A stretch of 64,000 nt of DNA from Lytechinus pictus (Eukaryota > Echinodermata > Echinoidea > Temnopleuroida > Toxopneustidae), in contig NC_087252.1 in the NCBI RefSeq assembly GCF_037042905.1, forward strand, positions 1,079,501-1,143,500. The letters run 5' to 3'. A program made the position numbers and the translations under genes. Each line of letters opens with the position of its first letter. Position 1 is the first letter of the stretch. Below the pieces are notes generated by a model. The model ran no database searches. It was not told the origin of the DNA and worked only from the letters and a program-made list of their open reading frames with translations. Of the stretch, positions 36,301 through 60,625 are shown one piece after another.

Positions 36301-37025
36301 CTGAATTATCTTACATTAAACGAATTAAAAAAGCTACGCGTATCATTGATGCCAACGTGAGCCGTATGGTTTTAAAATATATATTTATATGTATTAAGAG
36401 GAAATAACATGAAAAACTTTTAAAATGTAAATAAAGATTTGAAAAATACATTTTATTTCCGCACTTCATATTCAATTATATCCTGACGTCATGTACCTTT
36501 ATGAGGAAACTCAAGAAACAGCTCCCAGAGGTCCGTTCAACTTTAGTATCTTATGTTGCTGACTGATATTCTCATTCTCTGTTTTGATAAATTTTCTAGA
36601 TTTTCTAGCATTTTCTTTGTTAACAAGCATCTGAAGGTACAGGTAAAATATATAATAGTCAAAAACTAGATAGGTTTATAGAATCTTTCCTCATGCTCCA
36701 TGAAGGAAAATTTAGGGTATCTACTTTATAGGAGCTCCGCCAGCATACTTTGATTTAGGGGATGGGGAGGTTGGAGACAATCTAAAGTTGTCCCCTTTCT
36801 TCCCATTCACAAATTGGGCTATTGCAGACTTAAACGAGAAAAAAAGTCTGGCACTCTTTTTTCTTCATTCCCTCCATTTACTCATTTTCTTCCGTTTTTC
36901 TGTTTTTTATACGTACAAAAAATCAAAGGACATTCTCCCCTACCCCCCCCCCTCGCTCTGGCGTCGGCAGATCACCAGTCGTGCGTAAAACATAAGCACA
37001 TTTTAACCTAATTCAAAAGACGATC
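36301..37025. other. Non-coding stretch, nothing recognised
   Basis: AT-rich sequence with a short poly-C run near 36945. No supported exon. Confidence 0.4.
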
Positions 37026-37227
37026 CACTGGCGGATCCAGGGGGTGGGAGCACAGCCGGCCCGTGCCCCCCCCCCCCTTGAGAAGCAAAATTAAAATTTG
37101 TAATGTAAAAATGCCGTTGAAACAGAAGTGTGCCCCCCCCCCCTTGGAAGTGAAGACATATTTTGTTTTGCTTGTCAAAAATGTGCCCCCCCCCCTCCTT
37201 TTGGAAAATCCTGGATCCGCCCCTGAA
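37026..37227. mobile_element. CACTGGCGGATCC-ended poly-G/C MITE (short copy)
   Basis: The element starts cactggcggatccagggggt and ends with aaatcctggatccgcccctg. Two further poly-C runs lie inside. It is a shorter relative of 40467-41001. Confidence 0.72.
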
Positions 37228-39180
37228 CATACCCAATATCCTCATTTCTCCCAAAAGTAAAGCAAAGGTAGTCCAAAATCAATGATCAATGTTCACAAGT
37301 TCTAGTGCCAAGGCCAACAAACAACAACTTCTTCAATTCAATAAAATCCACTCGTGTTGTAATATCAAACTCATACAAATATAAACGGCCAAATGTTTAT
37401 AGTGCTGCAATATAACTCTTCACATCGTGAGCCATCAATCAATATTCAATGCGGGAAAATCTCATTTGACCTTCATAAGTCAACGTGCCTGATATTCTTA
37501 ATTCAGAGAAGGTGTCAAATCAGTGCAATAGTAATTACTATCGCACTTAAGGGTGAAATATATTATTGATAATCTATAACACATGTCAGGTGACTTTACA
37601 TAGATGATTTCATCAATTATTGTTTCCTTCTTCGTTCAACAGATTCATTTTATTCATTTATTTTCCTAACTACAAGGTTTTACTTGTGTTTTTGATTTAG
37701 TTTCTCTTGGATTGTTTTACTTTGTAATAGACAAGATGATTTTCCACGAAGACATAAAAACAAGTCTCCTCTTCTTCGTAATCTGTCACTCTCTCTTTGT
37801 CTTTCTATCTCCAATTCTCCCCCTCCCTCTCCCCCTTCTCCCCCCCCCTTCTCTCTCTCCCTCTTTCTCTCGCGATGTGGATGGGAACCCTCTATCTGTT
37901 ATCTGTATACAGAGATATAATGTACACTACAGAATATAGACATAAAGACACATGAAGCTTTTCTTTTTATCGTTTCTTCTTTAATGTTTTATCAGTATAT
38001 CGTACAATCTTTACATACAATTTGAAATAAGAAATTATTATGGGCACTTAAGTTAACCCTTGCCAACTCGAACCTGTACCTGTATACCTGTACCTTATAC
38101 CTGTACAAAGTCTACGAGAAGGACAGAATTCAGTATTCAACGGCGTATATTAATACACTTTGCAAATCGATGGAGAATGCTTCTGTGAATTAGCATGTGA
38201 TACGAAAGTGATAGACCGATTGCTTGAAAATGTTGAATAATAATTAGGGGATTTCGCTAATATATTTTGCTTTTTTATGGAGAAATATATAATAAGAGCT
38301 CAGATATAAATGGCATAATATAATTTGATTGCACATCTACTCTATGATGGACTTGACTCTTTCTGTTACTGAAAAAAGGTCAAAAGTTTCGATTTCAAGA
38401 TTAACCTTGGAATATAAAGTGTATAATTTTTTAATTATTATTTTACAATACATAATAATATTCACGTTGATAACACTATTTTTTGTAATTTGCAGGGGGA
38501 GGGGGGATTTTTCCATATTATATAGGCTGCTATATGAAATTCTGATTCGGGGGGGGGGGTGCACGCACACCACTTCCCCCCCCCCCCCCCGTCCCCCATG
38601 GTCGCCGCCAATTGTAGGAACCAAATGTTGGAAGCATTATTTCCTTGAATATTATAATAGATGATTAGTTCGTTGAAGAAACGTGGCTACAATTAAAGAA
38701 TTTCATAATTCCATTGGAAGTTGAACAAATATCAAAATAAAAAAAGGGGGCTCTATAACTCATATTGAAGGAAATGTCATGTTAGATGGTTAATATATAA
38801 ATATATTTTCTATTAAGGACTTCACGAAGAAAGCGGGGGTAAGAATAAACGCTATAGTGATTATGATGCGAACTATTTTCTTTTATTTACACTAAGGATA
38901 AATCGAGTTGTTCTTTGAACTAAAGTACGTTTTGGATTGGCGTTTCAGTACAATTAGCTTTTAGTAGCAATACTCAACAGCAGCAAAAAAAATTGGATCA
39001 ATACGTATTTATATCTTGCTTCTATTCAGCTTCCCTCTTATAATTCCATACAGTAGAGGTGTTCGGTATTATTTTGCACAGAGTCCTAAAATGCTTTTGG
39101 CTCAGAAATTAATCTCATTTGCGAGTGCAATACATATGACAATTATCTTTTGCTACATATTGCAATCGTTGATAAATTTG
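37228..39180. other. Intergenic / 3' flank of the adaptor gene
   Basis: It contains a CT-rich low-complexity tract (37795-37870) and a poly-G/poly-C inverted segment (38495-38605). On the minus strand AATAAA (38882-38887) lies about 295 bases after the adaptor stop codon and is a candidate polyadenylation signal. No other gene is seen. Confidence 0.45.
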
Positions 39181-49826
<10,646 letters not shown>

Positions 49827-49839
49827 GATTTCATTTTCC

Positions 49840-50640
49840 TTGGGAAATAATATGATAGAATTTCCAATGTTCTTCAGAATTAGACAAGATTAGCAAAACC
49901 TATTCGTTTTTTTCTAGAGCGAAGCACATGCAACACAATCAAGAGTTCATTTAGCATGCATGTTCAGTAACAAGCCGTTCGATATTGCAAAAAAGAGAGA
50001 TGTGTTTCCTGCCTGTCTGTCACTCACTCTATCATTTATCATTTTCATATCACTTTCGGAATTACATCGAGGAGCCTGTTATCAAAAGTTGATTTGCTTT
50101 CGATCATAATATGAGGAAACTTATCATTTTCAAGTGAATATTTTACAAGTATACACATCACGCACTTCCCCTGATATGTCAAACTTAAAGCAATATTTAT
50201 CAATATTTTTGTTAATGGTGTACAACTTTGTATACGCTGTCAAAAAAATGACATGATGTAACAATTTAATAGGTTGTGAAAATTATATTCCCTACATCAA
50301 AGAATCTGGCAGTATCTGATATGAATATTTATGAGAACGTTTGAGATCTGGTCTCAGTATAGTTAAGATACGTAACATGCTTTTTAATGGGTGATAAAGT
50401 GAATTTGAACAAAGTGCAATCATTTGTGTGTGAGGGAGAGGGTGTGGGTGTGTGTGTGTCTGACTGGAACTCCTTGCTCATTTGGACTTTCATGGCTTCT
50501 TATGCATGATATTGATTGACTCAAATTCTAGATCAAAATCACTCACACTTTCCTGGTTTCCAAAAATAGTCATGATAGTAGGAGGTATAGTGATAAACCA
50601 TCATGGAATTGTTTTGGTTGCATGAATAATTGGGAGGATT
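49840..50640. other. Upstream flank of the adaptor-like gene
   Basis: This is the presumed promoter side of the minus-strand gene. I saw no convincing TATA box and no other gene. Confidence 0.35.
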
Positions 50641-50663
50641 GATTGATTATTTTGATTGATTGA

Positions 50664-50785
50664 TTGGTTGGTTGGTTGGTTGGTTGGTTGGTTGGTTGGT
50701 TGGTTGGTTGGTTGGTTGGTTGGTTGGTTGGTTGGTTGGTTGGTTGGTTGGTTGGTTGGTTGGTTGGTTGGTTGGTTGGTTGGTT
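50664..50785. repeat. (TTGG)n tetranucleotide array, flanked by (TTGA)n
   Basis: About 30 perfect ttgg units are followed by ttgattga units to about 50865. The Thr-Asn-Gln-Pro frame on the minus strand is an artefact. Confidence 0.96.
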
Positions 50786-50906
50786 GATTGATTGATTGAT
50801 TGATGGGTTGATTGATTGATTGATTATTTGATTGATTATTTGATTGATTGATTGATTGATGGAACAGATCGAACAATTCAATCAAATTTAGTGCACCATC
50901 TGAACC

Positions 50907-52490
50907 AGCGGCGTAACAGGGGTCGGTGGCCAGGGGGGGGGGGGCAAGAGCCAAAAATTTCCCGGTCAAATGGTGTAATGAGGCGACTATTTTTAGAGGG
51001 CCAGACATTGCGTATCAGGCAGAATTTATCTTTAAAAATAAAGTTGCGAGCGAGCGAGCAAATTTTTTTTACATTTTTAATTCAAAATTCCACTTGTGTG
51101 ATAGATTTTGACATGATATCCAGAGAATAATATATTTCACTCTTCTCTCTTTCCATTCCTTTTTTTGTGGTCTGTATGCCACTGTGAACATGATTCTTTG
51201 CGGCAGTAGCGTGAAGAGTAAAAAACGAGAGGTGCAGTATGTCGCATGTGCTAAAAAGCTGCGTAATATAAGTCCCGAGCGAGCGAAGCGAGCGAGAATA
51301 AAAATCAAATTTTTATGAGAATTTAACTTTGAGGTTTTTTTTAATTATTTTTTTCAGTAAATAAAATCATATCCTACACTTTTCCTTTGCTTTACTTTCC
51401 TCCTTTTTTTCTCTTGGTTGTAGAACATTTGCCGGGACCATGGCCCAACCCTTCCATACTCATATACGGCAGTGCTATGCGGTTGGGGTCCGTCTGGAGC
51501 TCCCGGAACTTTTTGATATCAAAGCCATATTTAAACCTCGCAGATTGCCGCTATTTTTAATCAAATCGCGGGTATATAAATATAGCTTTTACACAACACA
51601 TTTATTCAACCCAGTTGAATCAAATATTTTGAGAGGGCAAAACATAGCAATATGGGAAAAAATTAAAAGTCGCCAGCGTGCAAAGCGAGCTGGAAAAATA
51701 AGCCTCTTGAAATTAAATTTTAATTATGTGATAGATATCCATTATATTCAGCAAATAACACATTTCATTGTTTCCATTCATTTCATTATACGTTGTCTCC
51801 TATAATTTCTTTTATTTCCTCTTGGGAGTGGAACCAAGACCCCCCCCCCCCCCCGCGCCTATACGCCAGTGATTGAACGTAAAGCTTTATGTAGGAAGGG
51901 TCCCTACAGGGGGGCGTTATAGAGCCATTTGAAGGTTATAGATGAAGAGCCCCTATTGCGTGGGGTCTGGGGCAAAGCCCCGGGAGCTTATTTGCATGAA
52001 TTTTAGCAAGCTTATAGCACAATGTTTTATGCAGTCCATCTTTCTTTCCGCTCTTTATTTTCTATCCTCGGCAGCCCGGTCATGTATTATTATTTTTTCT
52101 TGTCCCTTTTCTTTGTTTTCCAATATAGCTTTTGACTAATTCCATTCTACCTTCATTTCCCGCTATTGTTTGCCATTTTGTCATCTTTTAAATTATATCC
52201 AATCATGCTATTGCATTACATAGGCCTATTTCGGAATGATTTGTTCTTTCTCAAATGTCCTTTCGTTCCTTTTCCCGCTTTCCTTCCTTTTCCATTAAAA
52301 ATATTGTTTTTCTTCTTCGTTTTCTTTTCACTTTTCCATTTCATTTTCCCTTTCCTCCTTTCTTTTTCCCCTTCCTTTTCCCTTTCCCTTTCTTTCTCCC
52401 TCCTTTTTCTCCGTTTTTTTTTTCCCGGTGAAATCCGCCAGAGGGGCAACTTGCCCCCCCTGCCCCCCCCCCCCCCCGCCTATTACGCCT
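50907..52490. repeat. Composite of poly-G/C-ended repeats and polypyrimidine
   Basis: It contains gcggcgtaacagggg near the left and cgcctattacgcctc near the right, G-runs and C-runs, several gagcgagcgaagcgagcg segments, and a long CT-rich tract (52250-52430). It looks like several decayed elements rather than one. No gene is supported. Confidence 0.45.
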
Positions 52491-52739
52491 CTGACCATCT
52501 CAGAAAATGGGAAATTTTCACCCGAATAGAGGTGACGAGAAATGCACGGATACCATGGATTGATACGATACTGATAGTACAGGAGGCTGTGTACTTCCGA
52601 GTGTGTGTGTGGGGGGGGGGTACGGGTGCTGTGCGTGTGGGTGGGAGTACGTGTGTGTGTCCGATTGTGTTTGTTTGTGCTGGGGCTTTAGATGACGGGG
52701 GGGGGGGTTGAAGACAGATTAAACTTCTCACAGACCTAA

Positions 52740-55700
52740 TTCAGTCAAATTATGCATGTTCATTATGTTTAAACAATTATCAATGATGTATTTCTTTTTA
52801 TATGAAAAATGAAAATGTTTTGTTGATTCTACTGAAATTTATGGGTTGGTTTTTTTTTGGAGAGAAATAAAACATTACTTTAAAAAGAAATCAATCAACA
52901 CTTTATGGTTCGATCTGTTCGATCTTTTGGGGGTAACAAGAATCCCAAAATAACCCCAATAATTCGTTTTAAATCGTATACTTTCTCCTCTGTTAAAACA
53001 TGTTTACACCAGGAGTTGGGTCACAGGCAAAGGCCATGCCACAGGAGCAGGGTCGCACCCCCTTTTCCCAGGCGCATACGACCAAAGATAGTATCTTTGA
53101 TTTATTACCACGCATGCTCATTCCAATCCAAGAAGGGAGATCCCCGACAAAATAAACTTCACTCGCGCGTCGTTAAGCTCCTGTAAAGGCTGTATGTAGG
53201 GCTGCAAGCCGACGGCGACGTGGACAAATCTTTTGGGTTTTCTCTTCTATTTTATGTCTAATTTGCTTTCCAGGCTCATCAGAAAAGGTAGATTCTGAAG
53301 TAATTAATTTTGGCTTCATTTTGTTAATTGACGTTTGTTTGCATGTCGCAGTGCTTCTTATAAATGCTTGAAGTTTTCGGTAGCTGTAAATTCTATGCGA
53401 AGGCCCTAGCTCCGGCCCCCCGATCCGTCCGGTACGTTGAGCCGAGCCGAGCCAGGAATCCGCTGGTGCATGATGTTATTACCGTGCTATAACATTTGTA
53501 TAATAACGCTACTCACTACAGATCTATATTATTGAATACCATGGCAAGCTCTATTTAATGTCGTCCTTAGCTGGTTCAGAGACTGTATCTACAGCTAAGT
53601 ACACATGTAGATATTTCGGCCTACTTGTGCAGAAGCTGTAAATAATTGTAAATTAATGTAATTTGTAAACGAAACAATCTAGGCCTAGTCATATTTTTGT
53701 CCCAGATTTTTGTGTATGATCAGACTTAGTCTTAGACCAAAAGCTTCAGACTCTGTTTTATTGGTTCCGCTAAACTCCGTTGGCTCCACTCACCAATTAC
53801 AGAGACCAAAGTTCTAATTCGATCTGTACAGGGACTCAATGGCCATATGTTTAACTTTATGTATTAAGTTCGGATAAACCAGGGTAGTGAAGTTGCGCGA
53901 CAGCCGAAGTAAGCCACTGTTTTTTGTCCTTTAAAGTTTATTTTTTTCCTGTTTTGGTGCATTTCAGGCCAAAGTGGAATAATAATCTTTATTTTGGTCC
54001 AGTTTTTTTAATATATTTTTATGAAATAAAGACAAAAATCGATGAGCCCCGTCGGGGGGATTTTGCATTATTTACCCCCTAATGGCGGCTGCACGATCGC
54101 GAGCCGTCTGTGAACAAGGAGAAATTTTTTTAAAATGTTTAAAAACTCCTCAAATTTGACGGCTGCCAGCTGTCTAGGCCAAATAATGAACGATGTGCGA
54201 GAAGAGCCAATTGATATAACGGGTACCGCACCCCTTCCGATATCACTGCTTCTCGCTAGCATAGCGGGAAGAGGTCTTGACTGCAGTTACAACGAGGTGA
54301 GTTCGAATCCCAAGTTAACGCAACACCAGAAATCTGAAGTGAAGAAACCGGAAGTCCCAACAATCTTTGTTATTTTAGGTAGGGGGGGGGGGTACATATG
54401 GAAGTCTTTCCTAAAAAATATGCAACGCTGTTTAATATTCAAACCTTAAACTTGAAGGAGTTGTTTAAACAGTTTAATTAAACAAGTGTTTAAAAATCTT
54501 TAAAAAACAATAAATTATGCATGGTTGTTTAAACGGTAATAAACAACTGCTTTATATACATGTAGTAAACAGCGTTGTATAAAAATCAATCAGCATTTTT
54601 ACTGTGTGTCAAAGTTCATCCAGATTGTTGACATTACAGGTGAAAATGACTTTTTTTTAATCTAAAGTTTTGATGATCACATAATTTATGCCTATTTGTG
54701 AAATCATTTGATCCAACAATTTTTATTTACAATTTCTTTGTAATCTCACTAGTTTATAAAGACACATATTGATTTTATTTTTAAATAGTGTTTGTAATGC
54801 TTGAAATTTGAATGTAGATCTATAGGCCTACAGTAAAATAAAAATTACACAGAATGTAAGTTACCTCAACTACATTTTTTTTTTAATGTTATAAGTTTTT
54901 AACTTTTTAAATGACCCCCTCATATACATATATACTGTTCTCTTCTTGTCTGATTTAAGTATTGTTCAGATTTTGGTTTATTGTTTTGTGTAGTGTATGT
55001 TTTCTTTATGCATTGGAATATATTGTACTGTATTACTATTCTGTAATAATCATCTTTACACTGTATTGTTCTTTTTATGAAGTGTGGAAATAAATGAATG
55101 AATCAATCAATCAATCATCATAACTTGGTTTATATCACTACTGAACTTTTGTTTGTAATTTGAAAGTTTAATCAAAGTTCAAACAAAAAATGCCCAACTG
55201 TTCACATTGCGATTTTCACAATTAGTTAAAACTTTAAACAATACCTAGACCTAATCAATCAGTTCATGGTAGTAAAGCATTTTTTACTTTGGTATATGAA
55301 TGTATATGAAATTATGAATTTTGAAAAATAAATTTGATCAATAGGCATTGTTGATTAGTCTTTAGCTCAGCATATAAAACTGTACTTGTAGTACCGTAAC
55401 GTAAAATCTCTTTGTTGACTTCATTTACATCCAAACTGTTGCTGCGCTAGCGCCATGAGCGTCTCTGCACTATGTGTGCACTCAATAGTTTAATTTAGTC
55501 TAAATTAATTATTGGAAACAAATTTTAATTTTTCACTTTTGCATTTGATTTTTAGAATTGATTTAGAAGCATATCCTTCTGTAATTATGTGCTCCAGAAC
55601 AGATTTATTTTGTGTTCTTAATTGTTGAAATACTTGTATGTGCAATTGTAGTGGGGTTGAATTGCATTTATAATGAAAAATAAGTGGGAGGGAATCAGAA

Positions 55701-55915
55701 AATTTGATAATGATGATAATAGGAAAATGATGATTGAAATGATAGTGATGAAGGTGATGATAATAATTAGGAAATATGGAGAAGAATGAGGTGGAGAAAA
55801 AGAAGACAGATGGGGAAGAAGAAAAGAAGAAGAGGAAAAATAAGAAATATAATTCAGCAATGAATACTCGCCATTCATATAAATCATGTAAGTCAATTAC
55901 TGGCTATTGCTAGAT
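52740..55915. other. Intergenic stretch without a supported gene
   Basis: A locally GC-richer patch (53000-53470) contains ccggccccccgatccgtccg and could be a promoter-type region, but I could not define an exon. A SINE-like B box (gagttcgaatccc) lies near 54300. A LINE/SINE-type tail, aataaatgaatgaatcaatc, ends at about 55120. Confidence 0.4.
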
Positions 55916-56723
55916 AACAGGTCAAGTCCACCCCAGAAAAAGGTTGATTTGAATCTAAAGAGAAAAATCAAACAAGCGTAACGCTGAAAATTTCATCGAA
56001 ATATGGTGTACAGAAAGTCATGACTTAACTCTTAATGTGTCATGAACACATTTTCGTGCAATGGTCATACAGCTATTGTTATGCCTATTGCATTTTGAGG
56101 AGTGCATTGCATGCATGAGTGATTCCATTGTTCAGTTCAGCTTATGGTCAAGAGGTTTAACATTATTGTCTCAGTAGTGATTCCCTTTTTTTGTAAATAA
56201 AACAATTGAATATAGACTCTTTGAAAAAAGATGGCACTCGCTGATTCCAGTGAATGGCACATTAAGAGTTATCTCTCTTAAAGTTATGCTTAGTTTTCAC
56301 AATATGCACAACTCAGTGATATGCAAATGAGAGATTCAATGATTTTCTTCTTATAATATTTCAATTTTTACAGATACATGTACCTTTAGGACCACCATAA
56401 CTAAATCATTAAATGTTAATTGTAAAAGAACTTAATTTCACATGTTCAGGGAGGAATAAAACACTGTTTCATAAGACGAGGAGAAAATTAGAATATTTCA
56501 TATAATGAAATACAAATGAAATAGTGAGTGGGTGACATCATCAGTCCCCTCATTTGCATATCGACCAGGATGTGCATAACTATTTTGCGAAATTAAGTAA
56601 AAATTAAAAATGTCATAACTTTCTTATTTTACTTCCGATTTTGATGAAATTCTCAGTGCTTTGCTTGTTGGATTTTTCTCTTTTTATTCAAATAAACCTT
56701 TAGTTGGGGTGAATGTCCTTTAA
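55915..56723. mobile_element. TTTAAAGG-family foldback MITE, enlarged copy
   Basis: It starts ggtcaagtccaccccagaaa and ends ttggggtgaatgtcctttaa. It is about 200 bases longer than the copies at 47987 and 58842, so an internal insertion or a composite is likely. Confidence 0.68.
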
Positions 56724-57156
56724 CTGTGAATCCTGAATACTTTCAGTAAAAGTTCTCTCCCTTTCTGCGGCCCCTGCCATCCATGTAAAAAAAAACATAG
56801 GCTCTACATTGTATTTTTTGTTGCATACATGTAGTGCTAAACAAATAGTCTGTTAGTTACAAATGAGTTCTTACTGATAGCGTTGAATTGATAATACATT
56901 CCAGTTACCTGGCAACTTATTTATTTTATACCAGGTTACCTAATATATGTACAGAGGAAATAAATTGTTGAATTGCCTCTTTGCACAGTTCTCCCCATTT
57001 GTTTTCATCACACATGGTCTAATCCTAACTCATCTTTAATCGGTCCGTCTACTAAACCGTAGGTCTATTATCTTAGTCACCATATTTTCACATTGGCTTC
57101 ATTTTTTCCCCCTAGACCATGTAAGTGAAAAAAACATTACATGTCACAAATCCCTA

Positions 57157-57450
57157 CTTTAAAGGTCAAGTCCACCCCAGAAAAATATTGATTTGAATAA
57201 TTAGAGAAAAATCAAAGTAGCATAATGCTGAAAATTTCATTAAAATCAGATTTAAAATAAGAAAAAAAAATTATGACATTTTAAAGTTTCGCTTATTTTT
57301 TCACAAAACAGTGTTATGCACAATTCAGTGTCATGCAAATGAGACAGTCGATGATGTCCCTTACTCATTATTTCTTTTGTTTTTTATTGTTTGAATTATA
57401 CAATGAATTCATTTTATACATGTACATATTTGACAATAAGGACCAAACAT
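57157..57450. mobile_element. TTTAAAGG-family MITE, left arm only
   Basis: It starts ctttaaaggtcaagtccacc, contains the shared atgacattttaaagtttcgc, and lacks the second arm. Confidence 0.65.
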
Positions 57451-57627
57451 GTTTGGTCTTTATTTGTTTTTCTCTTTCCCCTATTTCTTACCTCAAGTGA
57501 TAAACCCCTCTCTATCTTTCTTTCTCTGATTGCTGTTATATTCTCTCATTCTAAAAACTAAGTTATTCTCAGATGACTGAACTGAGACATACTGTAAGTA
57601 TAATCAGTACACCTGATGGATTTACTT

Positions 57628-57665
57628 AAAGCTCAAGTCCACCCTAATCAGGTTGATTTGTGTTA
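57628..57665. mobile_element. TTTAAAGG-family MITE terminal fragment
   Basis: Only ttaaagctcaagtccaccct and a few bases beyond are recognisable. Confidence 0.5.
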
Positions 57666-58611
57666 GGTAATAAAACCAATATTTCTTCAATTGTTTAAAC
57701 ACCATTCCTAGCATAAACTAGCAGGTGAATGAGGTAATCTTTAAGCATTTTTCAAGAGATGGAATTTTAGTCTTTGAAGTAATTAAATTGATTTGCTTGA
57801 TGCTTACTATGTTTTCCAAATGTAATCAATAATAAAAATTTATTTATGTTTTTCTCTCCTGAAATTAATACACTGCCAATTACTGAAAGCTATTCTGTAT
57901 TTTTTTTACTATTTTCACTTTGATATATTTCTTGTATTTTTGTTGTTTACCAACAATTGACATGCATGTTATTATGTAAATTCAGATTATCAGTTAATGA
58001 AATGTCAACGTCAATGTATTATTTATTTATTTATTTCTTATACATGTAGGTCTTCTTTATACAGGGTAGCCCTTTCAATATCGAGTATTGTTCTGCCAAG
58101 GGGCCCTGTCTATACAGATAAAAACATTTAAAATGTACACAATAAATTACAAAGTAAAACCTTACATAATACATGATAATAATAAACAAAACAAAATAGT
58201 ATTATACTTCGGATATTAATCTGTACAACCCTGTACATTTCTGTCTACAGTTGTCTATATGTGAGAATTAAACGTTTCTCTCTTGTACATTTACAGCTGG
58301 TGCTCTTTGCCATATGCTTGAAGTATGGCAAACAACCGCCGTGATTTATCGGATCAATGTTTGCTGTATAATGAACTCAAGTCCTCTCCTCTCTGAGAGC
58401 TAATTACATACATCGGACCAATACTGAATTAACACGTTAAATCTGCCACATCATATTCCTATCTGAGCTCAGATCCACATCATCACCATAAATCGTTGCT
58501 TGATCCTGCTCAAGTTATCGCCACGTGGGATATCATGTATACTCTATGAATGTTTCAGTGGGTTTTTGACACCGCAAGAGATTTATTGAGGAACCTTTTA
58601 TTATCAGGCTT

Positions 58612-58617
58612 TATATA
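58612..58617 (+). promoter_or_regulatory. Candidate TATA box for the 63.8 kb secreted-protein gene
   Basis: tatata within ctttatatacag lies about 140 bases before a consensus donor. Linkage to the coding exon 5 kb downstream is inferred. Confidence 0.35.
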
Positions 58618-58639
58618 CAGGACAGGGTTTGGTTCATTC

Positions 58640-58755
58640 AGCTGTGTTCAAAACAAAAACCAGTTATACTGTATGTGAGGTGTAGAGCCGTTCACATGTG
58701 CACAACAATTGCTGTGTGTGACATCAATAGAAGAAAGAGTTTTCTGCTATTTTAG
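58640..58755 (+). other. Candidate non-coding first exon
   Basis: The sequence after the TATA box runs to the strong donor TTTTAG|gtaagt at 58756. Its final bases (gaaagagttttctgcta) recur at 59828, where the donor is lost, suggesting a local duplication. Confidence 0.35.
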
Positions 58756-58841
58756 GTAAGTGATAAAAGACTACATGTAGGGCCTATGTGGTTGTTTACA
58801 CACATAATTGATAGTGTTTTTTTTTGTTACAAAAAGAGTGC

Positions 58842-59442
58842 TTAAAGGACAAGTCCACCCCAACAAAAAGTTGATTTGAATAAAAAGAGAAAAATCCAAC
58901 AAGCATAACACTGAAAATTTCATCAAAATCGGATGTAAAATAAGAAAGTTATGACATTTTAAAGTTTCGCTTAATTTCACAAAACAGTTATATGCACATC
59001 CTGGCTGGTATGCAAATGAGGAGACTATGACGTCATCCACTCACTATTTCTTTTGTATTTTATTATATGAAATATGAAATATTCTTATATTCTCCTCATT
59101 GTCAAGTGATACAACAATTAATTCCTCACTGAACATGTGGAATCAGCATTGTTTAATACTATATGGTTCAGTCAAGTTGGTCCTTATTGTCAAATCTGTA
59201 AAAAATAAAATATTGTATAATTCAAACAATAAAAAACAAAAGAAATAGTGAGTGATGGACATCATCGACTGACTCACCTAATTGTGCATTATCACATGTT
59301 TTGTTAAAAATAAGCGAAACTTTAAAATGTCATAACTTTCTTATTTTACATCCGATTTTGATGAAATTTTCAGAACTATGCTAGTTTGAGTTTTCTTTAT
59401 TTATTCAAGTCAGCATTTTCCTGGGGTGGACTTGACCTTTAA
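58842..59442. mobile_element. TTAAAGG-family foldback MITE, full copy
   Basis: ttaaaggacaagtccacccc at the left is inverted at the right (ggggtggacttgacctttaa). It is closely similar to 47987-48581 throughout, implying recent spread. Confidence 0.85.
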
Positions 59443-59704
59443 TTGACCACCATATATAGAGTGGCATGATGGAGCAGTCCACATACACATCTATTGCTGT
59501 TTATAAGACCCTCTTAGCTTAAGGTCTTTCACTGGCCTTACACTAACTTCCCTTTGTGTCTGCCTACTCCTTTTCTTTCATCCCCTTCTCTAACCTGATT
59601 GGTCATCACTACTCTCTAATGCCCTTTTTGTCTCCTTGTTTCTAGTATTGCTGTTGCATGTCTGTGGTCTATATTATGGTTGTTCCACTTTTTATGTTTG
59701 TCAT

Positions 59705-59745
59705 TTTGCCTCCGACGAAGATTCTGCTAGGATCGAAAGCTTAGG
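59705..59745 (+). repeat. Hammerhead-like motif, degenerate
   Basis: CCGACGA (59712-59718) is followed by A, a possible five-pair stem (gattc/ggatc) and GAAA (59734-59737) then gctt. This parallels the motif at 49469 with core changes U-to-C. It is likely a remnant of a Penelope-type element end. Confidence 0.4.
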
Positions 59746-60189
59746 CCCCTTTTGACTTTCTAATTTACTCCATTGGCTCTCTTTTATTAGATAAGCAGTT
59801 TTCAGCAGCTTCTTTTTGCTGTTTATAAGAAAGAGTTTTCTGCTAATAACCATAGGTAATTGATAATGTAATATCTGTGCATAAATCATGTTTCAAGCAA
59901 ATGACCTTGTACACTTGGACCCTGTAGGTCTTCACATTTAGGCCTTCATTTTTATTTTTTACTGTTTTTATTATTTTAAAATAATAAGAAGTAGAGTTTT
60001 TACTTAGGAGTTGAGGAAAATATGTCCTACAGAGCTGTTCACATTTCATACCCTTTCTTTTCAAGATGCCAATTTCAAATTTACCTGTATAAAGTATAGG
60101 CTAAATAGTAGGGTTATTTTTACACACTTGATTATTGATGTTTTAACTCTATTCTTAAATGTCAGCAGGTATTAAGACTGTAGAAATGT

Positions 60190-60625
60190 TCCCAATAATG
60201 TTTTCAATAAAGCAAGTAGTAAAACTACCTATTTCTCATAATTCAATTTATTTTCAAGGACCTATTCTTTGGAATAATTTACCGCATTATATTAAAACAT
60301 GCCGAACCCTCAATTCTTTCAAACGTTATTATAAATTACGTCTTTTAAGTTTGTATTCTTAATTTGCTTGTATAACTACGCTATATATTTTGAATGTATG
60401 TGTTAATATATGTTTTCATTTATGTTATCTTTTTTGTAATATTTATTGATTTTGTCTTATAGTTGTTGGGTCAACGCTCAATAAGGCTATCTGCTCTTTT
60501 TTGTTGGCCCCTCATTCTCATAAATATGTTTTTTGTATGTTGTCACAATGTTTTACTTATGTACCTTATGTATGTTTTTCATGTTTTTATTGAGAGTGTA
60601 AATAAATTGAATTGAATTGAATTAG
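60190..60625 (+). mobile_element. LINE 3' end (reverse transcriptase C-terminus and tail)
   Basis: The frame ending at 60362 contains IYFQGPILWNNLPHYIKTC followed by LNSFKRYYK. This is typical of the last residues of non-LTR retrotransposon ORF2 proteins. An AT-rich 3' UTR follows and ends in tandem ttgaa units (60605-60625). The element is severely 5'-truncated, as is usual. Confidence 0.72.

Noticed and set aside
50570-51008. Asn/Gln/Pro/Thr repeat frame on the minus strand
   Set aside because: It is a direct translation of the (TTGG)n/(TTGA)n array.
52166-52711. 181-codon plus-strand frame
   Set aside because: It is mostly Phe/Leu/Ser from a CT-rich tract and Pro/Gly from homopolymers, with no recognisable domain.
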